Of a stretch of DNA of 38,638 nt, positions 25,485-34,543 are shown in pieces; within the stretch, counting starts at the first letter, position 1, and each line of letters opens with the position of its first letter. The notes under the pieces are model-generated. The model saw only the letters and a list, made by a program, of their open reading frames with translations, made no database searches and was not told the origin of the DNA. This DNA comes from an uncultured Pseudorhodobacter sp. (GTDB taxonomy: Bacteria; Pseudomonadota; Alphaproteobacteria; Rhodobacterales; Rhodobacteraceae): assembly GCA_913062925.1 (NCBI GenBank), contig CAJXWJ010000033.1:1-38638 (forward strand), given 5' to 3'. A program made the position numbers and the translations under genes.

Positions 25485-25844
25485 ATGAAAACCCCCGCCT
25501 TCGCCCGCCTTACCCTGATTTGCCTCGCGCTTGCGGGCTGCGCTGCTTTGACAGTGCCCACGCCACAAGATGCGCGTTTGTCGGATCAGACCTTGTCCTT
25601 CACTCTGAACACTGGCGAGATCTGCCGCGCTGAGTGGCGCACAGCGCCTCAGGGGCAGGTCTGTGGCTTTGGCTACAGCGTCAGTGAAGTCGCCAAGCCC
25701 AATCTGCTGCGCCAGCTTTTCACCGATCTGACAACCGCCTTGGGGGCCGAAGGGCTGCTGGCGCCGATGGCCGAAGTGGTGCTGACCAGCCCTGCCGGCC
25801 AAAGCTACCGCTTTGTCTCGCCACCACCTGTCGATATGAAATAG
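25485..25844 (+). CDS. Small predicted lipoprotein, unknown function
   Basis: A 119-residue protein starting 1 nt after the permease stop, so it is likely in the same mRNA. A signal sequence ends in the lipobox LALAGC, giving a lipidated Cys at residue 19. The mature part has no repeat or domain I know; two cysteines (in GEICRAE and GQVCGFGYSV) could form a disulfide. The pairing with the SLC13-type permease is the only clue to a role. It may simply be a downstream passenger. Confidence 0.75.
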   Translation: MKTPAFARLTLICLALAGCAALTVPTPQDARLSDQTLSFTLNTGEICRAEWRTAPQGQVCGFGYSVSEVAKPNLLRQLFTDLTTALGAEGLLAPMAEVVLTSPAGQSYRFVSPPPVDMK

Positions 25845-25916
25845 CGCGCGGGGTTGCAGGACGCCCCTTTGGTGGTGTAAGGCAACCCATCACCGAAAAG
25901 CGCGGAGTTTAAGGTC

Positions 25917-26660
25917 ATGGCAGGCCATTCAAAATGGGCGAATATCCAGCACCGTAAGGGCAAGCAGGATAAACTACGGTCAAAGATGTTTTCAAAGCTG
26001 GCGAAGGAAATCACCGTCGCTGCGAAAATGGGCATGCCCGACGTAGATATGAACCCGCGTTTGCGTCTTGCGGTGAAGGCGGCAAAAGCCGTGTCGATGC
26101 CGAAAGATGTGATTGATCGCGCGATCAAGAAATCGCAACTGGGCGATGGCGCGGATTACACCGAGATCCGCTATGAAGGTTACGGCGCCAATGGCATCGC
26201 GATTATTGTCGAAGCGATGACCGACAACCTGAACCGCACTGCCTCGAACGTGCGCAGCTATTTCACCAAATCTGGCGGCAATCTTGGACAGACCGGCTCG
26301 GTCAGCCACGGCTTTGACCGTGTGGGCGAGATCACCTATCCCGCCTCGGCAGGCTCTGCCGATGATGTGATGATGGCGGCGCTGGATGCGGGGGCCGATG
26401 ATGTCGAATCCGATGACGAGGGCCATTGGATCTATTGCGCGATGGATGCGTTGAACGATGTCTCGGACGCTTTGGAAAAAGCGCTGGGCGAGTCGACCGA
26501 ATCCAAGCTGATCTGGAAGCCGCAGGTTCTGACCGAGGTTGATCTGGAAACCGCGCAAAAGCTGATGAAGCTGATCGACATGTTGGAAGAAGATGACGAC
26601 GTGCAAGCCGTCACCCATAACTTTGACATGAGCGAAGAGGTCGCCGCACAGCTCGAATAA
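25917..26660 (+). CDS. YebC/PmpR family DNA-binding or translation factor
   Basis: A 247-residue protein of the YebC (TACO1) family, normal length. The opening [18 protein letters not shown] is the family signature. Three domains follow, with the conserved [21 protein letters not shown], then [19 protein letters not shown] in the middle, and a [18 protein letters not shown] end. Family members are reported both as transcriptional regulators and as factors easing ribosome stalling on proline stretches, so the role is not fixed. AAGG lies shortly before the ATG. It forms its own unit; the usual neighbour ruvC is located elsewhere in this window (1890), so the two are not adjacent here. Confidence 0.93.
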   Translation: MAGHSKWANIQHRKGKQDKLRSKMFSKLAKEITVAAKMGMPDVDMNPRLRLAVKAAKAVSMPKDVIDRAIKKSQLGDGADYTEIRYEGYGANGIAIIVEAMTDNLNRTASNVRSYFTKSGGNLGQTGSVSHGFDRVGEITYPASAGSADDVMMAALDAGADDVESDDEGHWIYCAMDALNDVSDALEKALGESTESKLIWKPQVLTEVDLETAQKLMKLIDMLEEDDDVQAVTHNFDMSEEVAAQLE

Positions 26661-26736
26661 TCGGGCCACAGGATTGACGACGCAGGCGGGGGCTTCCCCG
26701 CCTTTGTCATGTCTGGGGGATATTGGGGGGACTGCG

Positions 26737-27342
26737 ATGTTTGATGCTGCACTGCACGGATTTTTGGTCTCGCTCAGCCTGATCTTGGCGATTGGGGCGC
26801 AGAATGCTTTTGTGCTGCGCCAAGGCATCCGGCGCGAGCATGTGCTGGCGGTGGTGCTGGCCTGCGCTGGATCGGATGCAATCTTGATTGCGGCGGGGGT
26901 GGCGGGTTTTGGGGCGGCCTCGACCGCGCTGCCTTGGCTGGGCGAGGCGATGCGCTGGGGCGGTGTTGCGTTTTTGCTCGCCTATGGCGCGATGCGGTTT
27001 CGCGCGGCCTTTGCCGGCGGCGAGGCGTTGCGTCCGCAGGGCGGCGAGGCTGCCAGCCTGCGCGCGGTTTTGATGACGGTGCTGGTGCTGACTTGGGCCA
27101 ATCCGCATGTTTATCTTGATACGGTCGTCCTGCTAGGCTCGATTGCGGCGCAATATGATCCGCACCGGCTGAGCTTTGGTTTGGGCGCGGCGCTGGGCAG
27201 TTTTGTGTTTTTTCTGTCGCTTGGTTTTGGCGCGCGGCTTCTGGCACCCGTGTTTGAAAACCCGCGCGCTTGGGTGGTGTTAGAGCTGATCGTCGGGGCC
27301 ACGATGTGGACCATCGCGGCGGGGCTTGCCTTTGGCGGCTAA
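26737..27342 (+). CDS. LysE/ArgO family amino-acid exporter
   Basis: A 201-residue inner-membrane protein with about five to six hydrophobic segments. The N-terminal GFLVSLSLILAIGAQNAFVLRQG and the later TWANPHVYLDTVVLLG are characteristic of the LysE/ArgO exporters of basic amino acids; the NPHVYLDT motif is strong evidence. The ATG at 26737 leads straight into the first membrane helix; a longer in-frame start at 26674 adds a non-homologous leader. It is 18 nt upstream of the EamA gene and reads in the same direction, so they may be co-transcribed. No LysG-type activator gene is next to it. Confidence 0.93.
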   Translation: MFDAALHGFLVSLSLILAIGAQNAFVLRQGIRREHVLAVVLACAGSDAILIAAGVAGFGAASTALPWLGEAMRWGGVAFLLAYGAMRFRAAFAGGEALRPQGGEAASLRAVLMTVLVLTWANPHVYLDTVVLLGSIAAQYDPHRLSFGLGAALGSFVFFLSLGFGARLLAPVFENPRAWVVLELIVGATMWTIAAGLAFGG

Positions 27343-27360
27343 GCGGCGTTTGGTGCGGCG

Positions 27361-28260
27361 ATGGAACGCTTTACCGACCTTGGCCGCCCGCGTGAGGGCA
27401 TTTTCTGGATGGTCCTTTCGGGCCTGTCTTTTGTCACCGTCAATGGCGTGGTGCGCTATCTGGGCACCGATCTGCCGGTGGCGCAATCCGCGTTTTTGCG
27501 CTTTGCCTTTGGGGTTATGTTCCTGCTGCCGGTGCTGCCAAAGCTGTTTCGCACAAAGCTGCCGGCGCAGGCCTTGCGGCTGTTTGGTTGGCGTGGGCTG
27601 ATGCATTCGGCGGCGGTGTTGTTTTGGTTTTATGCCATGGTGCGCATCCCCGTCGCGCAGGTCACCGCGATTGGCTATCTCAATCCGGTGCTGATGATCT
27701 TGGCCAGTGCCGCGTTTTTCGGCGAGGCGCTGCCTTTGCGCAAACTGCTGGCGGTGGCTGTGGCGCTGCTGGGCGCGCTGGTGGTGCTGCGGCCGGGGGT
27801 GCAGGTGCTGACGCTGGGGCATTTCTCGCAAATCGCGGCCTCGATCTGCTTTTGTGGCAGCTATCTTTTTGCCAAACGCCTTAGCGGCTTGGTCTCGGCC
27901 TCGCAGGTGGTGGCGGTTTTGTCGCTGACGGTGACGGCGGGGCTTGCGCCCTTGGCGTGGTGGGTTTGGGTGCCGGTGACGGGGGCGCAGCTGGGTTGGC
28001 TGGCGCTGGTGGCGCTTGGGGCCACCTCGGGGCATTACTGCATGACGCGGGCGTTCAAGGCGGCCCCAATTGCGGTGACGCAGCCGGTGACGTTTTTGCA
28101 GCTGGTCTGGGCCAGCCTTCTGGGCGCTTTGGTGTTTCACGAGGCGGTGGACGGATTTGTGCTGCTGGGCGGCGCGATGATTATCGCGGCGATTTCTTGG
28201 GTGTCATGGCGCGATGCAACGGAGGCTGCGCGCGCCGGCCGCGCGGGGCATGGGGTTTGA
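27361..28260 (+). CDS. EamA-family (DMT superfamily) transporter
   Basis: A 299-residue protein with ten predicted membrane helices in two EamA repeats, the usual layout of drug/metabolite transporters. The first repeat has a typical SGLSFVTVNGVVRYLG start and a TAIGYLNPVLMILASAAFFGE segment. The second repeat ends with PVTFLQLVWASLLGALVFHE. The tail is hydrophilic and short. Substrate cannot be inferred. It is probably in a unit with the LysE gene, and the −35 of the ugd promoter overlaps its last codons. Confidence 0.9.
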   Translation: MERFTDLGRPREGIFWMVLSGLSFVTVNGVVRYLGTDLPVAQSAFLRFAFGVMFLLPVLPKLFRTKLPAQALRLFGWRGLMHSAAVLFWFYAMVRIPVAQVTAIGYLNPVLMILASAAFFGEALPLRKLLAVAVALLGALVVLRPGVQVLTLGHFSQIAASICFCGSYLFAKRLSGLVSASQVVAVLSLTVTAGLAPLAWWVWVPVTGAQLGWLALVALGATSGHYCMTRAFKAAPIAVTQPVTFLQLVWASLLGALVFHEAVDGFVLLGGAMIIAAISWVSWRDATEAARAGRAGHGV

Positions 28261-28285
28261 CAGCCTAGCCCAGAGTTTCTAGACA
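28257..28285 (+). promoter_or_regulatory. Strong predicted promoter of ugd
   Basis: A perfect −35 TTGACA (28257–28262), a 17-nt spacer and TAGACA (28280–28285). The −35 overlaps the stop of the upstream EamA gene. The start would fall near 28292, giving a leader of about 21 nt to the ATG at 28313. Confidence 0.6.
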
Positions 28286-28312
28286 GGTACAAACAGATTT
28301 AGGTGTTGCTTC

Positions 28313-29617
28313 ATGAAAATTGCGATGATTGGAACAGGCTATGTGGGCTTGGTCTCGGGCGTGTGTTTTTCGGATTTCGGGCATGAGGTGATCTGCGTCG
28401 ATAAAGATCCGCGCAAGATTGATCGGCTGAAGGCAGGCGAGGTGCCGATTTTCGAGCCCGGGCTGGATGTGCTGATGGCCAAGAACGTCGCCGCAGGCCG
28501 GTTGTCTTTCACCCTTGATTTGGCCGAGGCCGTGGCAGGTGCGGATGCGGTCTTCATCGCGGTGGGCACGCCGACACGGCGCGGCGATGGCCATGCCGAT
28601 CTGACCTATGTCATGGCTGCGGCTGAAGAAATTGGCCGTGCGCTGACCGGCTATGCCGTGATCGTCACCAAATCAACCGTGCCTGTGGGCACCAACCGCA
28701 AGGTGGCCGAGGCCGCGCGCGCGGCCAATCCGGCGGCCGATTTCGATGTGGCCTCGAACCCAGAATTTCTGCGCGAAGGCGCTGCTATCGACGATTTTAT
28801 GCGGCCTGACCGCGTTGTGGTCGGGGTCGAGACCGAAAAGGCCCGCAAGGTGATGGCCGATGTCTATCGCCCACTGTTTTTGCGCGAGTTTCCAGTGGTT
28901 TACACCGGCCTTGAAAGCGCCGAGATGATCAAATACGCCGCCAATGCGTTTTTGGCGACCAAGATCACCTTTATCAACGAGATCGCGGCGCTGTGCGAAA
29001 AGGTTGGTGCTGATATCAAGGATGTTTCCAAGGGCATGGGGATGGACGGCCGCATCGGCAATAAGTTTTTGCACGCGGGCCCGGGCTATGGCGGCAGCTG
29101 TTTTCCCAAGGATACCAAGGCTTTGGCGCGGATAGGGCAAGAATATGCGGTGCCGATGCAGATCACCGAAACCGTGATCAAGGTCAACGAAGAGATCAAG
29201 CGGCGGATGATCGCCAAGCTGGAAGATCTGTGTGATGGCTCGTTTAACGGCAAGACCATCGCTGTGCTGGGGGTGACGTTCAAACCCAATACCGACGATA
29301 TGCGCGACGCGCCATCACTGACCATCGTGCCCGCGCTGGTCGGGGGCGGGGCCAAACTGCGCGTCTGCGACCCGCAGGGCCAGCGCGAGGGCGAGGCGCT
29401 TTTGCCGGGGGTGAAATGGGTCGACACCCCCTATCAGGCGGCGCAAGGTGCTGATTTGGTTGTGCTTTTGACCGAGTGGAATGAGTTCCGCGCGATGGAT
29501 CTGGAGAAATTGGCCAAAAAGATGCAGCTGCCGCGCATGGCCGATCTGCGCAATATCTATTCCGAAGACGAGGCCAAAGCCGCGGGCTTTGAAATTTATA
29601 CTGCCGTTGGCCGCTAA
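28313..29617 (+). CDS. ugd: UDP-glucose 6-dehydrogenase
   Basis: A 434-residue NAD-dependent enzyme that oxidises UDP-glucose twice to UDP-glucuronate. The N-terminal Rossmann motif GTGYVGLVSG is at 7–16. The GTP family segment VAVGTPTRRGDG follows, then the EFLREGAAIDDFMRPDRVVVG region. The catalytic cysteine is in GYGGSCFPKDTKAL. The C-terminal domain carries GVTFKPNTDDMRDAPS. UDP-glucuronate feeds capsule, exopolysaccharide and modified lipid A synthesis. It is followed after 26 nt by galE, likely the same transcript, with an unusually consensus promoter. Confidence 0.96.
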   Translation: MKIAMIGTGYVGLVSGVCFSDFGHEVICVDKDPRKIDRLKAGEVPIFEPGLDVLMAKNVAAGRLSFTLDLAEAVAGADAVFIAVGTPTRRGDGHADLTYVMAAAEEIGRALTGYAVIVTKSTVPVGTNRKVAEAARAANPAADFDVASNPEFLREGAAIDDFMRPDRVVVGVETEKARKVMADVYRPLFLREFPVVYTGLESAEMIKYAANAFLATKITFINEIAALCEKVGADIKDVSKGMGMDGRIGNKFLHAGPGYGGSCFPKDTKALARIGQEYAVPMQITETVIKVNEEIKRRMIAKLEDLCDGSFNGKTIAVLGVTFKPNTDDMRDAPSLTIVPALVGGGAKLRVCDPQGQREGEALLPGVKWVDTPYQAAQGADLVVLLTEWNEFRAMDLEKLAKKMQLPRMADLRNIYSEDEAKAAGFEIYTAVGR

Positions 29618-29643
29618 GCAGTCTGCGGCCTGAAGGAGTGGCG

Positions 29644-30630
29644 ATGACGCAGCATGTTTTGGTGACAGGCGGGGCGGGCTATATTGGCGCGCATGCCTGT
29701 AAGGCCTTGGCGCGGGCAGGGTTCACGCCGGTGGCCTTTGACAACCTCAGCACCGGTTGGGCCGAGGCGGTGAAATTTGGCCCGCTGTTTCAGGGCGATC
29801 TGATGGATCCAGCCGCACTAGACGCGGCCTTTGCGCAATACAAACCCATCGCGGTGCTGCATTTTGCAGCGTTGTCACTGGTGGGCGAATCGATGAGCGA
29901 TCCGGGCCGCTATTGGCGGGTGAACGTCAACGGCTCGCTGAACTTGGTTGAAGCGGCGGTGCGGGCTGGCTGTTTGAACTTTGTGTTTTCAAGCACTTGC
30001 GCCACCTACGGCGATCAGGACGGCGTGCTGTTGAACGAGGATACCCCGCAATATCCCATCAACGCCTATGGGGCGTCGAAAAAGGCGATTGAAGAGATTG
30101 TAAAGAATTTCGGGCCAGCACATGGGTTGAACCATGTGATCTTTCGCTATTTCAACGTCGCAGGTGCCGACCCCGAGGCCGAGGTGGGCGAACAGCACCG
30201 CCCCGAAACTCATCTTATTCCGCTGATGCTGGATGCGATTGACGGGCGCAGACCGGCGCTGACGATCTTTGGGCAGGATTATCCAACGCCAGATGGCACC
30301 TGCGTGCGCGATTATGTGCATGTCAGCGATTTGGCCGATGCCCATGTCAAAGGTTTGCAATGGTTGCTGGCGGGGCGGGGCAATCGCGCCTTTAACCTTG
30401 GCACCGGGCACGGGTTTTCGGTGCGCCAAGTCGTGGATGCCAGCCGCGCTGTGACCAACCGCGAGGTGCCGATGACGCTTGGCGCGCGGCGGGCGGGGGA
30501 TGCGGCGGCGCTGGTCTCGGGGTCGGCGCGCGCGCGCGAAGAACTGGGCTGGCGGCCCGAACGCTCGACCCTGCCCTTGATGATCGGCGATGCGCTGGCC
30601 TGGAGCCGCAAGCCCGGCTTTAGCCGCTGA
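29644..30630 (+). CDS. galE: UDP-glucose 4-epimerase
   Basis: A 328-residue short-chain dehydrogenase-type epimerase interconverting UDP-glucose and UDP-galactose. The NAD-binding GGAGYIGAHA is at 8–17. The catalytic Ser/Thr is in FSSTCATYGD and the Tyr–Lys pair in YPINAYGASKKAIE. Later motifs FRYFNVAGADP and GTCVRDYVHVSDLADAH are typical. The ATG at 29644 is preceded by AAGGAG (29633–29638) with a 5-nt spacer; the GTG at 29638 overlaps that ribosome site and is rejected. It forms a sugar-nucleotide pair with ugd. Its last 11 nt overlap the convergent hydrolase gene. Confidence 0.95.
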   Translation: MTQHVLVTGGAGYIGAHACKALARAGFTPVAFDNLSTGWAEAVKFGPLFQGDLMDPAALDAAFAQYKPIAVLHFAALSLVGESMSDPGRYWRVNVNGSLNLVEAAVRAGCLNFVFSSTCATYGDQDGVLLNEDTPQYPINAYGASKKAIEEIVKNFGPAHGLNHVIFRYFNVAGADPEAEVGEQHRPETHLIPLMLDAIDGRRPALTIFGQDYPTPDGTCVRDYVHVSDLADAHVKGLQWLLAGRGNRAFNLGTGHGFSVRQVVDASRAVTNREVPMTLGARRAGDAAALVSGSARAREELGWRPERSTLPLMIGDALAWSRKPGFSR

Positions 30631-31387
30631 TCGGGCGGTAATCACGGCTTTGGCTGGTCAGCCGTGCCGGGTCGCGCGGCGGAATATCGGCGATTAGCAG
30701 GCTGGCGGTTTGCCCTGCTTGGGCCAAAACCTCACCATGGGGCCCCGCGATAACCGAGCCGCCGGCATAGGTCAGATCGCCTTCGCTGCCGCAGAAATTG
30801 GCGTAAACAATCGTCACGCCGTGGTTTGCAGCCATGGCGGGCACAGTGGCCGCAGCAACATGGGTAAAGGGCAGCATATTGGCGGTGGGCACAAAGATCG
30901 TGCTGACGCCGCGCGCCGCAAGTGCTGCGATATGGGGCGCAAATTCAACGTCATAGCAGATCAGCAGCGCGGCTTTCTCGCCCATGAAATCAAAGACGCA
31001 ATAGCTGTCACCGGCGCGGTAAAGCCCAGCCTCGCGCGCGCCGTAAAGCTGAATTTTGCGGTAGTTGGCCAAAACCTGCCCCTGCGCATCAAGGCAAAGC
31101 GCTGCGTTATAGACATTATCGCCCGCGCGCTCGCCGTAGCCAAGCGTCAGGCCGCAGCCCGCCTTGCGGCAAATCTGCGCCAGCCGCTGCTGCCACGCGC
31201 CGCCTTGGGCTTGCGCAAGCTCTGCAATCCTTGGGCTGTTATAGCCCGGAAGTAGGGCTTCGGGGGCAACCAACATCTGTGCGCCTGCGGCGGCAGCGGC
31301 GTTAAGCGCAGGGGCAAGCAGTGCAAAAGCGGCCTCAGCCTCGCCTGCGGGCGAGGGGCATTGCAGCAGGGCAAGACGGTGGATCAT
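30620..31387 (-). CDS. Carbon-nitrogen hydrolase (nitrilase superfamily)
   Basis: A 255-residue single-domain enzyme. The catalytic triad of the superfamily is clear: E43 in LVAPEALLPGYN, K111 in NYRKIQLYG, and C144 in LLICYDVEF. The family hydrolyses C–N bonds in amides, ureas or nitriles. The sequence resembles the amidase/carbamoylase branch more than the nitrilase branch, as a rough judgement. No signal peptide. The ATG at 31387 is chosen because the longer frame upstream is non-homologous and runs into the divergent gene region. It stands alone on this strand, ending inside galE, so its substrate is unknown. Confidence 0.9.
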   Translation of the reverse strand: MIHRLALLQCPSPAGEAEAAFALLAPALNAAAAAGAQMLVAPEALLPGYNSPRIAELAQAQGGAWQQRLAQICRKAGCGLTLGYGERAGDNVYNAALCLDAQGQVLANYRKIQLYGAREAGLYRAGDSYCVFDFMGEKAALLICYDVEFAPHIAALAARGVSTIFVPTANMLPFTHVAAATVPAMAANHGVTIVYANFCGSEGDLTYAGGSVIAGPHGEVLAQAGQTASLLIADIPPRDPARLTSQSRDYRPISG

Positions 31388-31507
31388 GGCGGGCCTCGCG
31401 TGGTTTTGGCGCATCATGGCAAGGCGGGGCGACATTGTCACGCGGGCTGTTGTTGACTTTGCGCGGGCTTGGTTTTCAATGGCAGGGTCAAGAGTAAAGG
31501 CCCGCCT

Positions 31508-32461
31508 GTGACCGCATTCCCCGCCCGCCATGTGTTGATTTCCAACATGAAAAACGAAGGCCCCTTCGTTTTGGAATGGGTGGCGCATCATCTGGTGCTG
31601 GGGTTTGATCAGATCATCGTGGCGTCAAATGATTGCAGCGATGGCACCGACCGCCTGCTTGCGGGCTTGGCCGATGCGGGATTTATCGCGCATGTGCCCA
31701 ATGAGGTGAAACCGGGCGAGATCCCGCAGCACGCGGGCTATGCCAAGATCCGCAAGCGCCATGATATCGACAGCGCAGATTGGCTGATGATGCTGGATGC
31801 GGATGAATTTCTGAACGTGCATCTGGGGGCGGGGCAAGTCAGCGATCTGACCGCGCGTGCAGAGCCCGAGGTCGATGTTATCGCGCTGAACGGCATGTTT
31901 TTCGCAGCCGAGCCCGAGGTGAACTGGCGCAAAGGCCCGATTTGCCCAAGGTTTCAGATGCGCCTGCCGATCAAGCACGAGGCCAATATCGCGCTGAAAA
32001 CCCTCACACGGGCACCGGCGCGGTTTCGCGAAATTCATAACCACTCGCTGGTGAACCTGCGCGAAAAGGCGCCACTTGGGGTGTTGTGGGGGGATGGCAC
32101 CCAGACCCAGACCGACCCAGAGCTGCCGCTGTGGAAGCAGTTGCGCAATGGCAAGATCCATGCGGTCTCTCACCGTTTGGCGCAGTATAATCATTACGGG
32201 CTAAAGACTTGGGACAGTTTTATGCAGCGGCGCTTGCGCGGGCGTGGGGCTGTGGCGCAAACCACCGAGGCAAATGCCCGCCACACCGATGCGTATTGGC
32301 AAAGCCGCAACCAGCCCGAGGCCCGCGACGACAGCATTTTGCGCTATGGTGCAGCGGTGCGCGCCCAGATGGATCTGATGCTGCAAACCGACAAGATCGC
32401 GCGCAGGCAGCGCAGGGCTGAAAAGCTTTATGCCGAGATGGTCGCGCCTTACCTGCGGTAG
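31508..32461 (+). CDS. Family 2 glycosyltransferase
   Basis: A 317-residue protein of the GT-A fold, in the short-family type whose Pfam name I recall as Glyco_tranf_2_4. N-terminal features are LISNMKNEGPFVLEWVAHH and ASNDCSDGTDRLL. The nucleotide-sugar/metal acidic motif is MLDADEFLNV. The mid-part (VIALNGMFF) and the C-terminal HRLAQYNHYGLKTWDSF fit the family. The start is a GTG at 31508 with AAAGG 7 nt upstream; an earlier TTG at 31469 is less plausible. It may use sugar nucleotides supplied by ugd/galE a few kilobases upstream, but that is inference. A terminator at 32468–32496 follows. Confidence 0.87.
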   Translation: MTAFPARHVLISNMKNEGPFVLEWVAHHLVLGFDQIIVASNDCSDGTDRLLAGLADAGFIAHVPNEVKPGEIPQHAGYAKIRKRHDIDSADWLMMLDADEFLNVHLGAGQVSDLTARAEPEVDVIALNGMFFAAEPEVNWRKGPICPRFQMRLPIKHEANIALKTLTRAPARFREIHNHSLVNLREKAPLGVLWGDGTQTQTDPELPLWKQLRNGKIHAVSHRLAQYNHYGLKTWDSFMQRRLRGRGAVAQTTEANARHTDAYWQSRNQPEARDDSILRYGAAVRAQMDLMLQTDKIARRQRRAEKLYAEMVAPYLR

Positions 32462-32467
32462 CGCATG

Positions 32468-32496
32468 AAAAAGGCCCGCAGTAGGCGGGCCTTTTT
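32468..32496. terminator. Bidirectional terminator
   Basis: AAAAAGGCCCGC (32468–32479) pairs with GCGGGCCTTTTT (32485–32496), a 12-bp stem around a 5-nt loop, with A and T runs at both ends. It serves the glycosyltransferase and, on the other strand, the ABC transport operon. Confidence 0.9.
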
Positions 32497-32513
32497 GCCG
32501 AAAGTGTGCGCGA

Positions 32514-33596
32514 TTACGCGGCGGATTCGACGCCTTTGACGAACCAATCAATGGTTGCCAATTGCTCAAGCGTCATGATCTCGCCTTCCTTCACCCGCTC
32601 GACGCCGTCTTGGTCAAAGATCGGGCCGGTAAAGATGTCATAGGTGCCGTCTTTGTAGCCAGCCTGAATGCCGTCTGCCAAAGCCACAACATCTGCTGGG
32701 ATGATCGGGTTATAGGGGGCAATCACAACGCCGCCTTCTTTCATGCCTTCCCACATGTCGATCGACTCCCAAGTGCCGTCCAGCACAGCTTGGGTGCGAG
32801 CGACATAATGTGGGCCCCAGATGTCTTCGATCGCGGTCAGATGCGCGTTTGGCGCGAAAGCCGACATGTCAGCGCCTTGGCCAAAGCCATGCAGGCCCTT
32901 TTGCTCAAGGATTTGCAGCGGGCCGGGGCTGTCAGTGTGGGTGGTGACGATGTCACAGCCCAAGTTGATCAGGGTCTCGGTGGCAGCAGCCTCTTTCGGT
33001 GGGTCAAACCAGCTGTCGATCAGCACCAGTTTCACGGTCGCGGCTGGGTTTTGCTTTTGTGCCGACAGACAAAAGGCGTTCACGCCCAAGACCACTTCTG
33101 GCACTTTATACGAACCAAGATAGCCCAAGGTGCCCGAAGCCGACATTTTGCCAGCAATGGTGCCCAGAACAGCGCGGCCTTCATGGAATTTCGAGTTATA
33201 GGTCGAAACGTTGTCTGCGCGCTTAAAGCCGGTGCAATGTTCGAACTTCACATCGGGGAATTCGCCTGCGACTTGCAGGGTCTGATCCATATAGCCGTAA
33301 GAGGTCGTGAAGATCAGCTTGCAGCCCTGTTGCGCCAGATCGCGCAGCACCGGAACCGCAGAGGCGTCTTCTGCAACGTTTTCGACGTAGACGGTTTCAA
33401 CCTTGTCGCCAAGCGCGGATTCAATCGCTTCGCGGCCTTTGTTATGCGCCCAGGTCCAGCCATAGTCGCCAATCGGGCCGAGGAAGATGAAGCCAACCTT
33501 CACCTTGTCTTCGGCCTGCGCGGCGGTGCCGATCATTGAAAGGGTGGCAGCAGCGCCAACGCCTTTCATCAGTGTGCGACGGGAAATCGTAGTCAT
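32514..33596 (-). CDS. BMP-family ABC transporter substrate-binding protein
   Basis: A 360-residue periplasmic binding protein of the BMP/PnrA (basic membrane protein) family, whose members mostly bind nucleosides or nucleobases. The N-terminus is a Tat-type signal with SRRTLMKG at 5–12 and a cleavage site near AQA at 26–28. Family features are VGFIFLGPIGDYGWTWAHNKG, then LIFTTSYGYMDQTLQVA and GTLGYLGSYKVPEVVLGVNAF. The ATG at 33596 has AGGAG in a good position; the upstream in-frame extension is non-homologous. It is the last gene of the operon, 25 nt after the second permease. Confidence 0.92.
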   Translation of the reverse strand: MTTISRRTLMKGVGAAATLSMIGTAAQAEDKVKVGFIFLGPIGDYGWTWAHNKGREAIESALGDKVETVYVENVAEDASAVPVLRDLAQQGCKLIFTTSYGYMDQTLQVAGEFPDVKFEHCTGFKRADNVSTYNSKFHEGRAVLGTIAGKMSASGTLGYLGSYKVPEVVLGVNAFCLSAQKQNPAATVKLVLIDSWFDPPKEAAATETLINLGCDIVTTHTDSPGPLQILEQKGLHGFGQGADMSAFAPNAHLTAIEDIWGPHYVARTQAVLDGTWESIDMWEGMKEGGVVIAPYNPIIPADVVALADGIQAGYKDGTYDIFTGPIFDQDGVERVKEGEIMTLEQLATIDWFVKGVESAA

Positions 33597-33621
33597 CGAA
33601 GTCTCCTGTTGAGGTTTTTTG

Positions 33622-34542
33622 TTACGGCAGAAAGGGCTTGCCAAGGCAAGCAGGCGCAGAGGCGCCAACGTTCCCCCGAGACGAGATGAACGTAAGCGCA
33701 ACCACGGTCATAAGAAAAGGCATAGCTGCCCAAAATTGCGACGGAACGAAAGAAAAACCGGCACCTTTGGCATAAAGCTCTAAAGACATCAGAATGCCGA
33801 AAAAGAAGGCACCCGCTAAAAGCCGCCATGTGCGCCAGCCGGCAAAGACCACCAAGGACAGTGCAAGCCAGCCACGGCCTGCGGTCAACTCGTTGCTCCA
33901 CATCGGGGTGATCACCATGGTGAAATAGGCCCCGCCAATCCCCGCCATTGCGCCGCCAAAGGCGATGGCGGCATAGCGCACACCGATCACCGAATAGCCG
34001 ATGGAATGGGCGGAGTGGTCGTTTTCCCCCACCGCGCGCAGGATCAGCCCGGCGCGGGTGGATTTCAAAAACCACGCCACCAGCGGCACCATGATCAGCG
34101 CAAAGTAGACAATCGGCGAATAGCCAAAAAACACCTGCAAGATCGGATCTTTAGCAAGGCTGTTGGGAAAGACCGAGCCAAAAACCGGCGTGATGCGGCC
34201 TTGAAACATCTTGCTGCCAATCAGCGAGGACACCCCGATGCCAAAGATCGTCAGCGCAAGGCCGGTGGCGACTTGGTTCGAATTCAGGCTTAACACCATC
34301 ACCCCAAACAGCAGCGCCAAAACCGCGCCCGCGCACGCAGCGCTGATCAGGCCAAGCCAAGGGTTAAAGGTCATCACGGTAACGCCAAAGCCCGCAAGCG
34401 CGCCCATCAGCATCATGCCCTCAACGCCAAGGTTCAGCACGCCGGATTTCTCGACCACCAACTCGCCCAGACCTGCCAAAAGAATAGGCGTTGTCAGCCC
34501 TACGATGCCGGTGATGACCAGAACAATGAATTCAGGGGTCAT
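33622..34542 (-). CDS. ABC transporter permease (second, BMP-type)
   Basis: A 306-residue inner-membrane permease of the BPD-transporter 2 family (YufQ/RbsC-like), about 8–10 hydrophobic helices. Typical text includes TPILLAGLGELVVEKSGVLNLGVEGMM near the N-terminus and the cytoplasmic LRAVGENDHSAHSIGYSV loop that meets the ATPase, then AFGGAMAGIGGAYFTM. GGAGAG stands before the ATG at 34542. It follows the first permease by 1 nt, so the two are coupled. Confidence 0.92.
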   Translation of the reverse strand: MTPEFIVLVITGIVGLTTPILLAGLGELVVEKSGVLNLGVEGMMLMGALAGFGVTVMTFNPWLGLISAACAGAVLALLFGVMVLSLNSNQVATGLALTIFGIGVSSLIGSKMFQGRITPVFGSVFPNSLAKDPILQVFFGYSPIVYFALIMVPLVAWFLKSTRAGLILRAVGENDHSAHSIGYSVIGVRYAAIAFGGAMAGIGGAYFTMVITPMWSNELTAGRGWLALSLVVFAGWRTWRLLAGAFFFGILMSLELYAKGAGFSFVPSQFWAAMPFLMTVVALTFISSRGNVGASAPACLGKPFLP

Positions 34543-34543
34543 T

